This document shows positions 1 to 7,688 of a stretch of DNA of 35,236 nucleotides, piece after piece. The translations under genes and the position numbers were made by a program. The stretch is from Clostridiales bacterium (GTDB lineage Bacteria; Bacillota; Clostridia; Christensenellales; Aristaeellaceae). The notes beneath the pieces were generated by a model, which was given only the letters and a program-made list of their open reading frames with translations, ran no database searches and was not told the origin of the DNA. The stretch lies in contig JAAYOH010000049.1 in assembly GCA_012520375.1 (NCBI GenBank), positions 1 through 35,236 on the forward strand. The letters are read 5' to 3'. The number at the start of each line of letters is the position of its first letter. Positions within the stretch are counted from its first letter, which is position 1.

Positions 1-23
1 GAGGGTAGGGTTAAGATGTCCAT
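1..23 (-). CDS. Start of a leftward gene cut by the window edge (unknown product)
   Basis: Only seven codons are visible, reading MDILTLP from an ATG at 23-21. The start is supported by an AAAGGAGG ribosome binding site nine bases upstream and by a near-consensus promoter just behind it. Nothing can be said about function. The gene runs off the left end of the window. Confidence 0.5.
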
Positions 24-56
24 CTGGGTTCGCCTCCTTTTGCTGTTTCCGCCATT

Positions 57-85
57 ATTATACACGATACAGGCCCAGGTGTAAA
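57..85 (-). promoter_or_regulatory. Promoter of the truncated leftward gene
   Basis: On the minus strand the -35 element TTTACA (85-80) and the -10 element TATAAT (62-57) are separated by exactly 17 bases. The ribosome binding site and ATG of the truncated gene follow about 35 bases further on. This is a vegetative (SigA-type) promoter by pattern. Confidence 0.65.
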
Positions 86-444
86 CACTTTTCCGCCATT
101 TGCCACAGCCACACGCAAGAATAACCACAAAACTTATGTTCATAGGAATCTTTGTAGATACATCAACTTCAATGTCTGACAACAGACAGCATGGCCTCTG
201 GATATTTGATGTGTGGCCTTCCCTGTTTCCGCATTCTGGTTGGCGTTGCTGTCGCTGCGAGCGACGATCAGGCAACAAAAACCACTAGCCTCGGTTCCGC
301 GTTTCTCATGTTATTTGTTCTGAAATAAGCGTACAAATCTGTTATCAGGTCTATATACGAACTCTGAAAATGTTCTGTTAAATACAAACCCTCTTCTGTG
401 ATATATGGACGGTCAAGCAATATCATTTTGTTCGGTTGCTATTC
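86..444. other. AT-richer stretch with little recognisable content
   Basis: No gene with a ribosome binding site was found here on either strand. The base composition is visibly AT-richer than the flanking genes. Short open frames exist on both strands but their translations look like noise, apart from the small minus-strand frame at 268-426, listed separately. A short GTCGCT/AGCGAC hairpin lies around 251-265. No B12 riboswitch, tRNA or terminator pattern was recognised. Confidence 0.4.
268..426 (-). other. Small open frame, possible gene remnant (52 aa)
   Basis: A minus-strand frame from ATG 426 to TGA 268 encodes 52 residues beginning MILLDRPYITEEGLYLTEHF. The middle part (HFQSSYIDLITDLYAYFR) has a protein-like composition, but there is no ribosome binding site. 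An in-frame stop lies five codons upstream. It sits directly downstream of cobU. It may be the decayed end of a lost gene or chance. I do not recognise it. Confidence 0.2.
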
Positions 445-987
445 TCATTTGAGGCGTAAAGGGATCCCCGATACGCACAGGTACGCCTCGTCCGAAAGGC
501 TTGCGATACGTTGGTTCAGCCTGCCCGCCACATCCCGGAATACCCGGCCGAAGGGGTATACAGGCACTAGGCCCATGCCCAACTCGTTGGAGACCAGGAT
601 CAATTCATTCCCCTGTGCCCGGGCGCTATGGATCAATCCCTCCATTTCCCCTTGGGCTGCCTCTTCCGCCTGGGAAATATCTTCTTCTGTGGGTGCGTCC
701 CAGTCTTCTTCAATATCCAGCATCACGTTGGTGAGCAGATTGGTTACACAGTCCAGCAGGATGCAGCCCGTGAAACCCCGGATGGCCTCGGAGAGGTTGC
801 GGAATCCCTCGTGGGTGTACCAGGACGGATCCCTGCGCTGTCTGTGTATTCGTATCCGCTCCTCCATTTCCTCATCCAACACCCGGGCCGTAGCAATGTA
901 CAGAACCTGTCGGAATTCCCCGGCTTTTTTTTCCGCCAGGGTGGACTTCCCGCTCCGGACGCCTCCGGTGATGTATATGACGGACAT
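445..987 (-). CDS. cobU: CobU: adenosylcobinamide kinase / adenosylcobinamide-phosphate guanylyltransferase
   Basis: CobU is a bifunctional cytoplasmic enzyme of cobalamin nucleotide-loop assembly. It phosphorylates adenosylcobinamide and then transfers GMP to give adenosylcobinamide-GDP. The 180-residue product has the family length. The P-loop GGVRSGKS is at residues 8-15, the RIRIH segment at 44-48 carries the His expected to be guanylylated (H48), and LLDCVTNLLTN (77-87) and LVSNELGMGLVP (141-152) are family motifs. The start at 987 was chosen because MSVIYITGG opens the fold; the longer open frame upstream is ZnuB sequence in another frame. It is the last gene of the metal-uptake operon, starting two bases before the znuB stop codon. 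No other cobalamin gene is visible in the window, so the pairing with a zinc-type transporter is odd. Confidence 0.9.
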   Translation of the reverse strand: MSVIYITGGVRSGKSTLAEKKAGEFRQVLYIATARVLDEEMEERIRIHRQRRDPSWYTHEGFRNLSEAIRGFTGCILLDCVTNLLTNVMLDIEEDWDAPTEEDISQAEEAAQGEMEGLIHSARAQGNELILVSNELGMGLVPVYPFGRVFRDVAGRLNQRIASLSDEAYLCVSGIPLRLK

Positions 988-989
988 CC

Positions 990-1805
990 CTATCCCCTCC
1001 CCAAAGTGATGGTTCCAACGAGGCTCATCAGCAAATAGCAGGTTAAGTTGGCGATTACTACGCTGGCGCCGGTGGGGATGGACAGGGAAAAGGAAACAGT
1101 CATCCCCGCGAAGAAGCACAGCACCGAGATCAGGGCGGCACACAATACCACCCATAAAAAACGCTTGAACACCCGCATGGCGCTGAGGGCGGGGAAGATG
1201 ATCAGGCTGGAGATCAGCAAGGTCCCCATCATGCGCATGCCGAGCACCACGGTCACTGCGGTCAGCAGGGCCAACAGGATGTTGTAGCGATCCGCGCGGA
1301 TGCCCGTAGCCCGGGCAAAGTTCTCATCAAAAGTCACGGCAAAGATGCGGTGGTAAAACAGAAAGAACAGGAACAGCACCACGGCGCTGAGCCCTACCGA
1401 CAGGTACACGTCTTCCATGTTCATGGATAGAATTGAGCCGAACATATACCCGTACACGTCCACGTTCATGCCACCGCTCAGGCTGGTGACGATCACCCCG
1501 ATGGCCATGGAACTGGTGGAGATCAGCGCGATGGCCGAGTCCCCCTTGATGCGCTGGCTCTCGCTGAGCCGCAGCAGCCCGAAGGCCGCCAGTACCACCA
1601 CGGGTACCGAAACCTTCAGGGGGGACAGGTTCATGGCCAGGGCCACGGACAGTGCCCCGAAACCCACATGGGAAAGCCCGTCCCCGATCATGGCATAGCG
1701 CTTCAGTACCAGGGAGACCCCCAGCAAAGCGGCGCACAGGGATACCAGAGTCCCTACCACAAGGGCCCGGCACATAAAGCCGTAGGACAGCATTTCAGCG
1801 ATCAT
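990..1805 (-). CDS. znuB: ZnuB-like metal ABC transporter permease (ABC-3 family)
   Basis: This is the integral membrane subunit of a zinc/manganese-type (cluster 9) ABC importer. The 271-residue product is highly hydrophobic with about eight or nine membrane segments. It contains the family hallmark region MIGDGLSHVGFGALS near the N-terminus and the C-terminal pattern LLISSLIIFPALSA. The start at ATG 1805 has an AGAGGGG ribosome binding site and overlaps the end of the ATPase gene by 11 bases, which suggests translational coupling. It works with the ZnuC-like ATPase and ZnuA-like lipoprotein of the same operon. The family cannot be split by metal from sequence alone, so Zn is inferred from the Zur-like regulator; Mn or Co is possible. 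Confidence 0.88.
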   Translation of the reverse strand: MIAEMLSYGFMCRALVVGTLVSLCAALLGVSLVLKRYAMIGDGLSHVGFGALSVALAMNLSPLKVSVPVVVLAAFGLLRLSESQRIKGDSAIALISTSSMAIGVIVTSLSGGMNVDVYGYMFGSILSMNMEDVYLSVGLSAVVLFLFFLFYHRIFAVTFDENFARATGIRADRYNILLALLTAVTVVLGMRMMGTLLISSLIIFPALSAMRVFKRFLWVVLCAALISVLCFFAGMTVSFSLSIPTGASVVIANLTCYLLMSLVGTITLGRG

Positions 1806-2517
1806 GACAGCACCCCTCTTCCCTGCATCCCCACAGAAAACGCCCACAGTCACTCTTCATGTATTCTTCCACCGTACCCACGAAAGACACTGTCTTATGC
1901 ATGCAAAGCACCCTGTTGGCGTCGTGGAGCGCCGCCCCAATGTCATGGGACACCATGACGATAGCCACCCCTTCTTCATTCAGGGAGCGGATCAGGTTGT
2001 ACAGTTCCTGGGAGGCCATTGGGTCAAGCCCCGCTGTCGGTTCATCCAACAGCAACAGTTTTTCTGTTGCGCACAGCGCTCGGGCCAAAAGCACCCGCTG
2101 TTGCTGCCCGCCGGATAGTTCCCGATAGCATTCGTCCTTCAAAGCCCTGATCCCCAAACGCTCCATGGCGTACTGCGCTCTTGTCCGTGCTCGTCCTCCG
2201 TAAAAGGGTTTGAGGCCACAGCGGTTCAGGCAACCTGACAGCACCACTTCATACACGGAGGCAGGGAAATCCCGCTGCATTGCGCTTTGCTGGGGCATGT
2301 AGCCGATCTGGTTCTTCTTCAGCCCCTCCCCCATCAGCACCTTGCCCTTTCTCGGGTGCAGAAGACCCAACATCCCCTTGATCAGGGTGGATTTGCCGGA
2401 TCCGTTCTCCCCTACCACCACCAGATATTCCCCTGCCTCTATACTCAAGGAAACATCCTGGGCGGCGATCAGGTGTTCATACCCCAGGGATACCCCCTCA
2501 AGCTTCAGCAGCGCCAT
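1795..2517 (-). CDS. znuC: ZnuC-like metal ABC transporter ATPase
   Basis: This is the cytoplasmic nucleotide-binding subunit of the metal importer, 240 residues long. It shows Walker A GENGSGKS at 36-43, a Q-loop within YMPQQ at about 73-77, the signature LSGGQ at 134-138 and Walker B LLLLDEP ending at D158-E159. The ATG at 2517 was chosen because MALLKLEGVSLGYEH opens the ATPase fold. It overlaps the end of the upstream regulator gene by 20 bases and the next gene, the permease, starts inside its end. The family is certain; the metal is inferred from context. Confidence 0.9.
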   Translation of the reverse strand: MALLKLEGVSLGYEHLIAAQDVSLSIEAGEYLVVVGENGSGKSTLIKGMLGLLHPRKGKVLMGEGLKKNQIGYMPQQSAMQRDFPASVYEVVLSGCLNRCGLKPFYGGRARTRAQYAMERLGIRALKDECYRELSGGQQQRVLLARALCATEKLLLLDEPTAGLDPMASQELYNLIRSLNEEGVAIVMVSHDIGAALHDANRVLCMHKTVSFVGTVEEYMKSDCGRFLWGCREEGCCHDR

Positions 2518-2923
2518 CTCCGTCTTCCTCCTCACATTTCTTGCAGGTTCCCTGCAGCACCGTGTCAACGGGATCCAGCACAAAGGCGTGGGCTGAAAGC
2601 AAATGTCTGGACAACTGGCGCAGCATGGAACAGTCCACGTGAAAGAGCTTCCCGCAGCGGCAGCATCGGCAGTGCATGTGGGCGGCACAGGCGACGGGGT
2701 CCTCCACATACTGGTAGCCCGTTCCTCCGGGGCCCATCGTCACGCGCAATTTCCCCTGCTTGCCGAGCTTGTTCAGCTGGCGGTACAGGGTCGTCTTTCC
2801 CACCTTTTCCCCCCTGCCCTTCAGCGACTTCATCAGGTCCTCGGCCGTGCGGGGGCGGCTTCCGTTCTCTCGCAGAACTTCCAGAACCAGGGCGCCCTGC
2901 CTCGTGTTGTAGAACCTGGCCAT
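2498..2923 (-). CDS. Fur-family metalloregulator, Zur-type
   Basis: This is a 141-residue Fur-superfamily repressor. An N-terminal winged helix (residues 1-70, with TTLYRQLNKL as the recognition-helix region) is followed by a dimerisation and metal-binding part. The pattern HMHCRCCRCG at 82-91 matches H-x-H-x2-C-x2-C-G of the family. A second pair, C127 and C130, completes the usual four-cysteine structural zinc site. The two additional cysteines C85 and C88 in the first cluster are unusual. It lies between the binding-protein and ATPase genes of a zinc-type importer, and its start overlaps the upstream stop codon by one base (TAATG). Zur is therefore the best call; a Mn- or Fe-sensing Fur relative is the alternative. 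It probably acts at the palindrome on its own operon promoter. Confidence 0.85.
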   Translation of the reverse strand: MARFYNTRQGALVLEVLRENGSRPRTAEDLMKSLKGRGEKVGKTTLYRQLNKLGKQGKLRVTMGPGGTGYQYVEDPVACAAHMHCRCCRCGKLFHVDCSMLRQLSRHLLSAHAFVLDPVDTVLQGTCKKCEEEDGDGAAEA

Positions 2924-3846
2924 TACGAAGCCTCCCCGTCCAGCGCCCTCTTCAATGTTTGGGCATTCTTTTTCATCAGGGTGAGGTAGCTCTCCCCCGC
3001 CGCCAGTTCTTCCTTTGTCAGGTTGTGGCAGCTGTGAAGCAATGCGATTTCCGCCCCCGTTTCCTCTGCGATCATCCTCGCGATACGGGCGTCGCTCCCT
3101 TCGATGTGGAAGATCACCGGTATGCGGTCTCCTTTCACCAGATCGATGATCACGGCAATTTGAGCGGCATCGGGTTCGCTTTCCCCGGAACAGCCCGCAA
3201 AGGGGCTGTGCCAAGCAAGGTCGTAGGCGTGGGCCAGATGTCGGAAGGGGAAGCGGTCTCCGAACACCACCTCCCGCCGCACACCCCCTTGCACCGCCTC
3301 ACGGAAAGCCCGATCCAGCGCCTCGAGATCTTTTTTATAGGAATCGAGATTGGCCTTGTAAGTTTCGCAATGCTGCGGGTCCGCTTCGCACAAGGCCCCA
3401 CATACGGCTTCACACATGGAGATGGCGTTCTTGGGCGCCGTCCAGATATGCTCGTCTACCGCGGCTAAGCTGTGCCCATGGTCATCCGCTGCAAGGGGTT
3501 CCACGGTGTTGATCAGGCGGAGCGCGGAAGGTGCCTCATTCCCCAGGCTTTCAAGCATTTTGTCCACCCAAGCCTCGTCACTGCCCCCGATGCATACAAA
3601 GAGGTCTGCCTCCTTCAGGCTCAGGATATCCGCCGGCGAAGGATCAAAGCTGTGGCTTTCCACCCCGGGCTTCATCAGCATGCTTAGAGAGACCGGTGTT
3701 CCCTTCGTGAGTTCCCGGGTAAAATCATAGGGGGGAAAGATGGTGGCAACGATCTTCAGTCCCTCCGCCTCCGTCGCCTGCTCCACGGCACAACCCGTCA
3801 GGATCAGGATACAGCACAAAAGCAAAGCCATAAACCCGTACTTCAC
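2923..3846 (-). CDS. znuA: ZnuA-like metal-binding lipoprotein of an ABC importer
   Basis: This is the extracytoplasmic solute-binding subunit of a cluster 9 metal importer. The GTG at 3846 was chosen as start because GGGGGAG lies eight bases upstream; a GTG nine bases earlier overlaps that site. The 307-residue product begins with a short lipoprotein signal whose lipobox LTGC gives the lipidated Cys at residue 19. Likely metal ligands are H65 (VESHSFDPS), H133 (DEHIW) and H203/H206 (FRHLAHAYDL), and a short acidic/His loop (DDHGH, 121-125) replaces the long His-rich loop of some ZnuA proteins. It is the first gene of the operon, directly behind the operator-promoter. The SBP_bac_9 fold is clear; the metal is inferred. 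Confidence 0.88.
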   Translation of the reverse strand: MKYGFMALLLCCILILTGCAVEQATEAEGLKIVATIFPPYDFTRELTKGTPVSLSMLMKPGVESHSFDPSPADILSLKEADLFVCIGGSDEAWVDKMLESLGNEAPSALRLINTVEPLAADDHGHSLAAVDEHIWTAPKNAISMCEAVCGALCEADPQHCETYKANLDSYKKDLEALDRAFREAVQGGVRREVVFGDRFPFRHLAHAYDLAWHSPFAGCSGESEPDAAQIAVIIDLVKGDRIPVIFHIEGSDARIARMIAEETGAEIALLHSCHNLTKEELAAGESYLTLMKKNAQTLKRALDGEAS

Positions 3847-3866
3847 CTGCGACACTCCCCCTTCGT

Positions 3867-3891
3867 GAATATGGAACTTGGTTTCATATTC
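3867..3891. promoter_or_regulatory. Palindromic operator candidate for the Fur/Zur-type regulator
   Basis: The arms GAATATGGAAC (3867-3877) and GTTTCATATTC (3881-3891) match as inverted repeats at 10 of 11 positions around a 3-base centre. The palindrome covers four bases of the -10 element and lies just upstream of the ribosome binding site of the ZnuA-like gene. This is an ideal position for repression. The regulator encoded two genes down is the obvious ligand, but that is inference; the sequence does not closely match the Zur or Fur boxes I remember from Bacillus. Confidence 0.65.
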
Positions 3892-3916
3892 TAAGGAGAC
3901 AGATAAAGGACGTCAA
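3888..3916 (-). promoter_or_regulatory. Promoter of the metal-uptake operon
   Basis: On the minus strand TTGACG (3916-3911) and TAGAAT (3893-3888) are separated by 17 bases, a good vegetative promoter. It drives the ZnuA-like, Zur-type, ZnuC-like, ZnuB-like and cobU genes, which overlap or nearly touch throughout. Confidence 0.75.
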
Positions 3917-3979
3917 GCAGCGTCAGTAGCTTTCTGTGAAAACTCCATGTGAAGGCCAAGCAGATGATAAGGAAATGAA

Positions 3980-4006
3980 TTGCCCTGTCGCAGTGCGGCA
4001 GGGCAA
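3980..4006 (-). terminator. Hairpin terminator after the first Dpp/Opp-type operon
   Basis: TTGCCCTG (3980-3987) pairs with CAGGGCAA (3999-4006). The stem continues inward through a T-G wobble and CGC/GCG to a 3-base loop, making 12 pairs. On the minus strand it lies 22 bases past the binding-protein stop and is followed by a moderately T-rich stretch. Confidence 0.6.
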
Positions 4007-4027
4007 AAGGCGCCAATCTCCTGTAGC

Positions 4028-5632
4028 CTATTCCACTACATAGGCGTTGCGCAAATACATCTGGTTGGTGGGATCCACATAGTAGCCGGCGACGTTGTCG
4101 TGCATCAGCATCATGTTGGATTTGTAGTACAGAGGCAGCACGGGATACTCATTGCAAGCCAGGGCTTCTGCTTCCCGGAATACCTCCATGGCAGCCTTTG
4201 CGTCGGTCATGACGGAACCTTTTTCCACCAACGCGTCATACTCGGGGTTGGAATAGAATACGTTGTTGCTTTCGTCTCCGGTCTTCAGCAAGGGCATAAA
4301 GGTCATGGGATGCAGATAGTCGCCGCTCCAGCCCATGGCAGCCACATCGTACTTGCCGGCGCGCACATCCTCGTAGAATATGGCCCAGTCGGCGTTGCTG
4401 ATGTTCACCGTGATGCCCAGGTTGGTCTCGAACATCTCGGCCATGGCCTCCACAACCTTCTTCACGGTCTCGTTGGTGTAATAGCTTAGCTCCAATACCG
4501 GGAAGCCTTCGCCGCCTGGGTAGCCGGCCTCTGCCAGTGCAGCCTGGGCAGCTTCCGGATCGGCTTCCTCGGACAGTTCAAAGTTGTCACGGCCATCCAC
4601 AAAGTCTTCATCATCCACCACATAGCCGGGGCTGATATAGCTGAAAGCGGGCACGGCGTCGGTCTGCACCACGTCCTCAATGATGGCGATGCGGTCTACC
4701 GCAAGGTTCAGGGCCTTGCGCACCAGGGGATTGTCGAAGGGTGCTTTGGCATTGTTGATGTCATAAAAAACGGTGCCGTAGGAGGGGGACACCACCACGC
4801 CCGCATCCTCCGCCTTCAGCCGGGCATAATCGGAGGAGGGGATGGTGTTCATGCCGTGCAGTTCGCCATTCTCATAAGCCATCAGGGAAGTACCCAGGTC
4901 AGAGATATACCGGAAGGTTATTTTCTCCAGTTTCACCCCGTCTGCTCCGTAGTAGTGGGGGTTCTTCTCCATCACAACGCTCTCGCCCATGTTCAGCTCC
5001 GTGACGCGGAAGGGGCCGTTGGTGACATATGTCTCGGCCTTATTGGTCCACTGGTCGCCGTTGGCCTCCACGGTGGCAGCCTGGACGGGGCTGAAGGTAA
5101 ACATGGTCAGGATGTCGATGAAGTGAGAGGCATTGTCTTTCAGGGTAATCTGGATGGTTTTGTCATCCAGGGCCTTGAAGCCTACGGTGTCAAAATCGTC
5201 GGTGACGCCGTCGTAGTATTCCTGGGCGCCTACCACATAGTCGGTCACCAGGTTCACGTACTTGGCGGTGGTTGCGGGGGTCAGAATACGCTTGATGGTG
5301 TAGGCATAATCCTGGGCAGTGTGATCGCTGCCGTCGGACCACTTCAGGCCGTCCCGCAGGATAAACGTGTAGACCAGACCATCTTCGCTGATCTCATAAC
5401 TCTCCGCCTCCCCCGGGATCAAAGCGCCGGTAGCCGTGTCGTAGGTGACAAGGCCCTCGAATGCGTTCACCAAGATATTCGACGCGAAGGAGTTGTTGGT
5501 TACACTGGGGTCGATGCCGTCGGGCTCATTGGCCAGGGCATACACGATCTCCTGGGCAGCCTCGGCGCCGGCGGCCTGAACCATGGACAAAGCCATCATC
5601 AGTACCAGCAGCATGGTAAGCAGTTTCCTCAT
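4028..5632 (-). CDS. Family 5 extracellular solute-binding protein (dipeptide/oligopeptide-type ABC importer)
   Basis: This is the substrate receptor of the importer encoded upstream. The 534-residue product has a signal peptide (MRKLLTMLLVLMMALSMVQA) without a lipobox Cys, then the SBP_bac_5 fold: ANEPDGIDPSVTNN near the N-terminus, LRDGLKWSDGS, and ETYVTNGPFRVTE in the middle. The ATG at 5632 has an AAGGAGG site eight bases upstream, which rules out the longer frame. It is the last gene of a B-C-D-F-A operon and is followed by a hairpin terminator. Family 5 receptors bind peptides, nickel, haem or some oligosaccharides; the ligand cannot be read from the sequence. The missing lipid anchor is unusual for a Gram-positive cell. 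Confidence 0.9.
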   Translation of the reverse strand: MRKLLTMLLVLMMALSMVQAAGAEAAQEIVYALANEPDGIDPSVTNNSFASNILVNAFEGLVTYDTATGALIPGEAESYEISEDGLVYTFILRDGLKWSDGSDHTAQDYAYTIKRILTPATTAKYVNLVTDYVVGAQEYYDGVTDDFDTVGFKALDDKTIQITLKDNASHFIDILTMFTFSPVQAATVEANGDQWTNKAETYVTNGPFRVTELNMGESVVMEKNPHYYGADGVKLEKITFRYISDLGTSLMAYENGELHGMNTIPSSDYARLKAEDAGVVVSPSYGTVFYDINNAKAPFDNPLVRKALNLAVDRIAIIEDVVQTDAVPAFSYISPGYVVDDEDFVDGRDNFELSEEADPEAAQAALAEAGYPGGEGFPVLELSYYTNETVKKVVEAMAEMFETNLGITVNISNADWAIFYEDVRAGKYDVAAMGWSGDYLHPMTFMPLLKTGDESNNVFYSNPEYDALVEKGSVMTDAKAAMEVFREAEALACNEYPVLPLYYKSNMMLMHDNVAGYYVDPTNQMYLRNAYVVE

Positions 5633-5679
5633 GATTTGTTCCTCCTTGAATGTTTTATGAAAGACGGTGAACCCGTCGA

Positions 5680-6648
5680 TCAATCGTTGATCAGGTGGCA
5701 GGCCACGCAGTGCCCGGCGCCCACATCCTTCAGCGATGGGACCTCGGCCTTGCAACGCTCCGTGGCGTGGGGACAGCGGGTGTGGAAGCGGCAGCCGCTG
5801 GGCGGGTCAATGGGGCTGGGCAGGTCCCCTTCCAAACCCGCAGCCCTTTTTTCCCTGGCAACTTTGGGGTCCGGGATCGGGATGGCCGCCAAAAGTCCCT
5901 GGGTGTAGGGGTGCAGGGGGGTTGCATAAATCTCATCTGCGGCACAGGTCTCCACCAGCTGCCCCAGGTACATCACCCCTACCTCGTCGGACACATAGCG
6001 CACCATGGACAGGTCGTGGGCAATGAACAGATAGGTCAAAGCCTGTTCTTGCTGAAACTTGCGCAGCATATTCACGATCTGGGCCTGGATGGATACATCC
6101 AGAGCGGAAATGGGCTCGTCGCAGATGACCAGTTCCGGGTGTATAATCAAGGCTCGGGCGATGCCCACCCGCTGCCGCTGGCCGCCGGAAAATTCGTGGG
6201 CGTAGCGGCTCGCGTGTTCCCGGTTCAGGCCCACCTGGGCCAACATATCGTTGACCCGCTCGCTCTCCTCCTGACGGCTGGCGAACACGCCGTGGGCCCG
6301 CAGGGGCTCAGCAATGATGTCGTGCACCGTCATCCGGGCATTCAGCGATGCGTATGGATCCTGGAAGATCATCTGCATGCGCTGCCGATGGGGCAAAAGC
6401 TCTTTCTGGGAGAGGATGGAAATGTCGTCATGCCCCAGGTACACCTTGCCGCCGGTGGGCTCGTAAATGCGGATGATGGTTCGTGCACAGGTGCTCTTGC
6501 CGCAGCCCGACTCCCCTACCAGCCCAAATGTCTTGCCCCTGGGGATCTGAAAGCTCACGTTGTCTACCGCGTGAACCACCTTCCCCCTCCCCGCGGGGAA
6601 GTGCTTGGTGAGGTCTTGGACCCGTAGGACGGGCACATCCTTGTTCAT
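5680..6648 (-). CDS. Dipeptide/oligopeptide ABC transporter ATPase, DppF/OppF type
   Basis: This is the second cytoplasmic ATPase of the importer, 322 residues. Walker A GESGCGKS is at 45-52, a Q-loop within [10 protein letters not shown] at about 94-103, signature FSGGQ at 153-157 and Walker B VICDEP ending at D177-E178. The C-terminal oligo_HPY extension carries the Cys pattern [15 protein letters not shown] typical of Dpp/Opp ATPases. It overlaps the stop of the DppD-type gene in an ATGA junction, which implies translational coupling, and the binding-protein gene follows. Confidence 0.92.
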   Translation of the reverse strand: MNKDVPVLRVQDLTKHFPAGRGKVVHAVDNVSFQIPRGKTFGLVGESGCGKSTCARTIIRIYEPTGGKVYLGHDDISILSQKELLPHRQRMQMIFQDPYASLNARMTVHDIIAEPLRAHGVFASRQEESERVNDMLAQVGLNREHASRYAHEFSGGQRQRVGIARALIIHPELVICDEPISALDVSIQAQIVNMLRKFQQEQALTYLFIAHDLSMVRYVSDEVGVMYLGQLVETCAADEIYATPLHPYTQGLLAAIPIPDPKVAREKRAAGLEGDLPSPIDPPSGCRFHTRCPHATERCKAEVPSLKDVGAGHCVACHLIND

Positions 6649-7673
6649 ATAACCGCCCCCTTAGAGCCGATCCCTTTGAAGGGATTGCCTTCTGACGGGG
6701 CGTCCGGCGCCAGCATCCAGCACATGCTGCGGTGTCTCTCGGAAACTTGCCGGTAAGGAGGAAGTTCTTCCAGACAGACCCGGCAGGCATAGGAGCAACG
6801 GGGCGCGAAGGGACAACCTTTGGGGGGATGAATCATGTCAGGCGGCGAGCCTGGGATTGGCTTTAACAGCTGGCTTTTGTCCTGGTGCAAACCGGGGATG
6901 GAGTCCAGCAGCCCCATGGTGTAAGGGTGCATGGGCCTTTCGAAGATGTCGTCGATGCCCGCCTCCTCCATGATCAACCCGCCATACATCACCAGAACGT
7001 GGGTACACAACTCAGCCACTACCCCCAGGTCGTGTGTGATGAACAGGATGCTCATGTCTATCTCATGCTGTAACTGCTGCATGAGCTTCAGGATCTGGTC
7101 CTGGATGGAAGCGTCCAGGGCGGTGGTGGGCTCGTCGGCAATCAGCAGTTCCGGCTTACAGGCCAGGGCCATGGCGATCATGACCCGCTGGCGCATGCCT
7201 CCGGAAAACTCGTGAGGGAAGCTCTTCAGACGTTTTACCGGCTCCGGGATGCGCACCATCTCGAAGAGTTCCAACACCCTGGCCCTGCGTTCTTCTTTGG
7301 ATATTGACTTGTCATGTGCCCAGATCATCTCCCCCACCTGTTCTCCTACAGGGATCAGGGGGTTCAGGCTGGTCATGGGATCTTGAAAAATCATGGCAAT
7401 CCTTCTGCCCCGGATCTGGCGCATCTCTTTGCGGGTCTTTCCGATCAGCTCCTCCCCGTGGAGACGGATGCTCCCCGACTTGATGCGGCCGGTGCTTCCC
7501 AGCAGCTTCAGGATGGACAGGCTGGTCACTGATTTCCCGCTGCCGCTCTCCCCTACAATGCCGATGGTTTGACCCTTTTCCACCTTGAAGCTTACGCCCC
7601 GCACCGCCTGCACCTCGCCGGAGGAGGTGAGGAAGGATGTATTCAGATCACGGATCTCTAGGATGGGCTCCAT
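6645..7673 (-). CDS. Dipeptide/oligopeptide ABC transporter ATPase, DppD/OppD type
   Basis: This is the first cytoplasmic ATPase of the importer, 342 residues from the chosen start. Walker A GESGSGKS is at 41-48; [24 protein letters not shown] and [12 protein letters not shown] follow in order. The C-terminal Cys-rich motif [15 protein letters not shown] is the oligo_HPY extension. An ATG at 7682 lies only one base after the AGGAGG site, so the next in-frame ATG at 7673, with a 10-base spacing, is preferred. The gene begins just after the permease stop and overlaps the next ATPase. Confidence 0.92.
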   Translation of the reverse strand: MEPILEIRDLNTSFLTSSGEVQAVRGVSFKVEKGQTIGIVGESGSGKSVTSLSILKLLGSTGRIKSGSIRLHGEELIGKTRKEMRQIRGRRIAMIFQDPMTSLNPLIPVGEQVGEMIWAHDKSISKEERRARVLELFEMVRIPEPVKRLKSFPHEFSGGMRQRVMIAMALACKPELLIADEPTTALDASIQDQILKLMQQLQHEIDMSILFITHDLGVVAELCTHVLVMYGGLIMEEAGIDDIFERPMHPYTMGLLDSIPGLHQDKSQLLKPIPGSPPDMIHPPKGCPFAPRCSYACRVCLEELPPYRQVSERHRSMCWMLAPDAPSEGNPFKGIGSKGAVI

Positions 7674-7688
7674 GGTTTGCATACCTCC

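Noticed and set aside
86-444. Cobalamin riboswitch upstream or downstream of cobU
   Set aside because: No B12-box pattern was found, and the region lies downstream of cobU on its strand.
398-1038. Plus-strand open frames across the cobU region
   Set aside because: They are antisense to cobU, whose motifs are unambiguous, and their translations show no known pattern.
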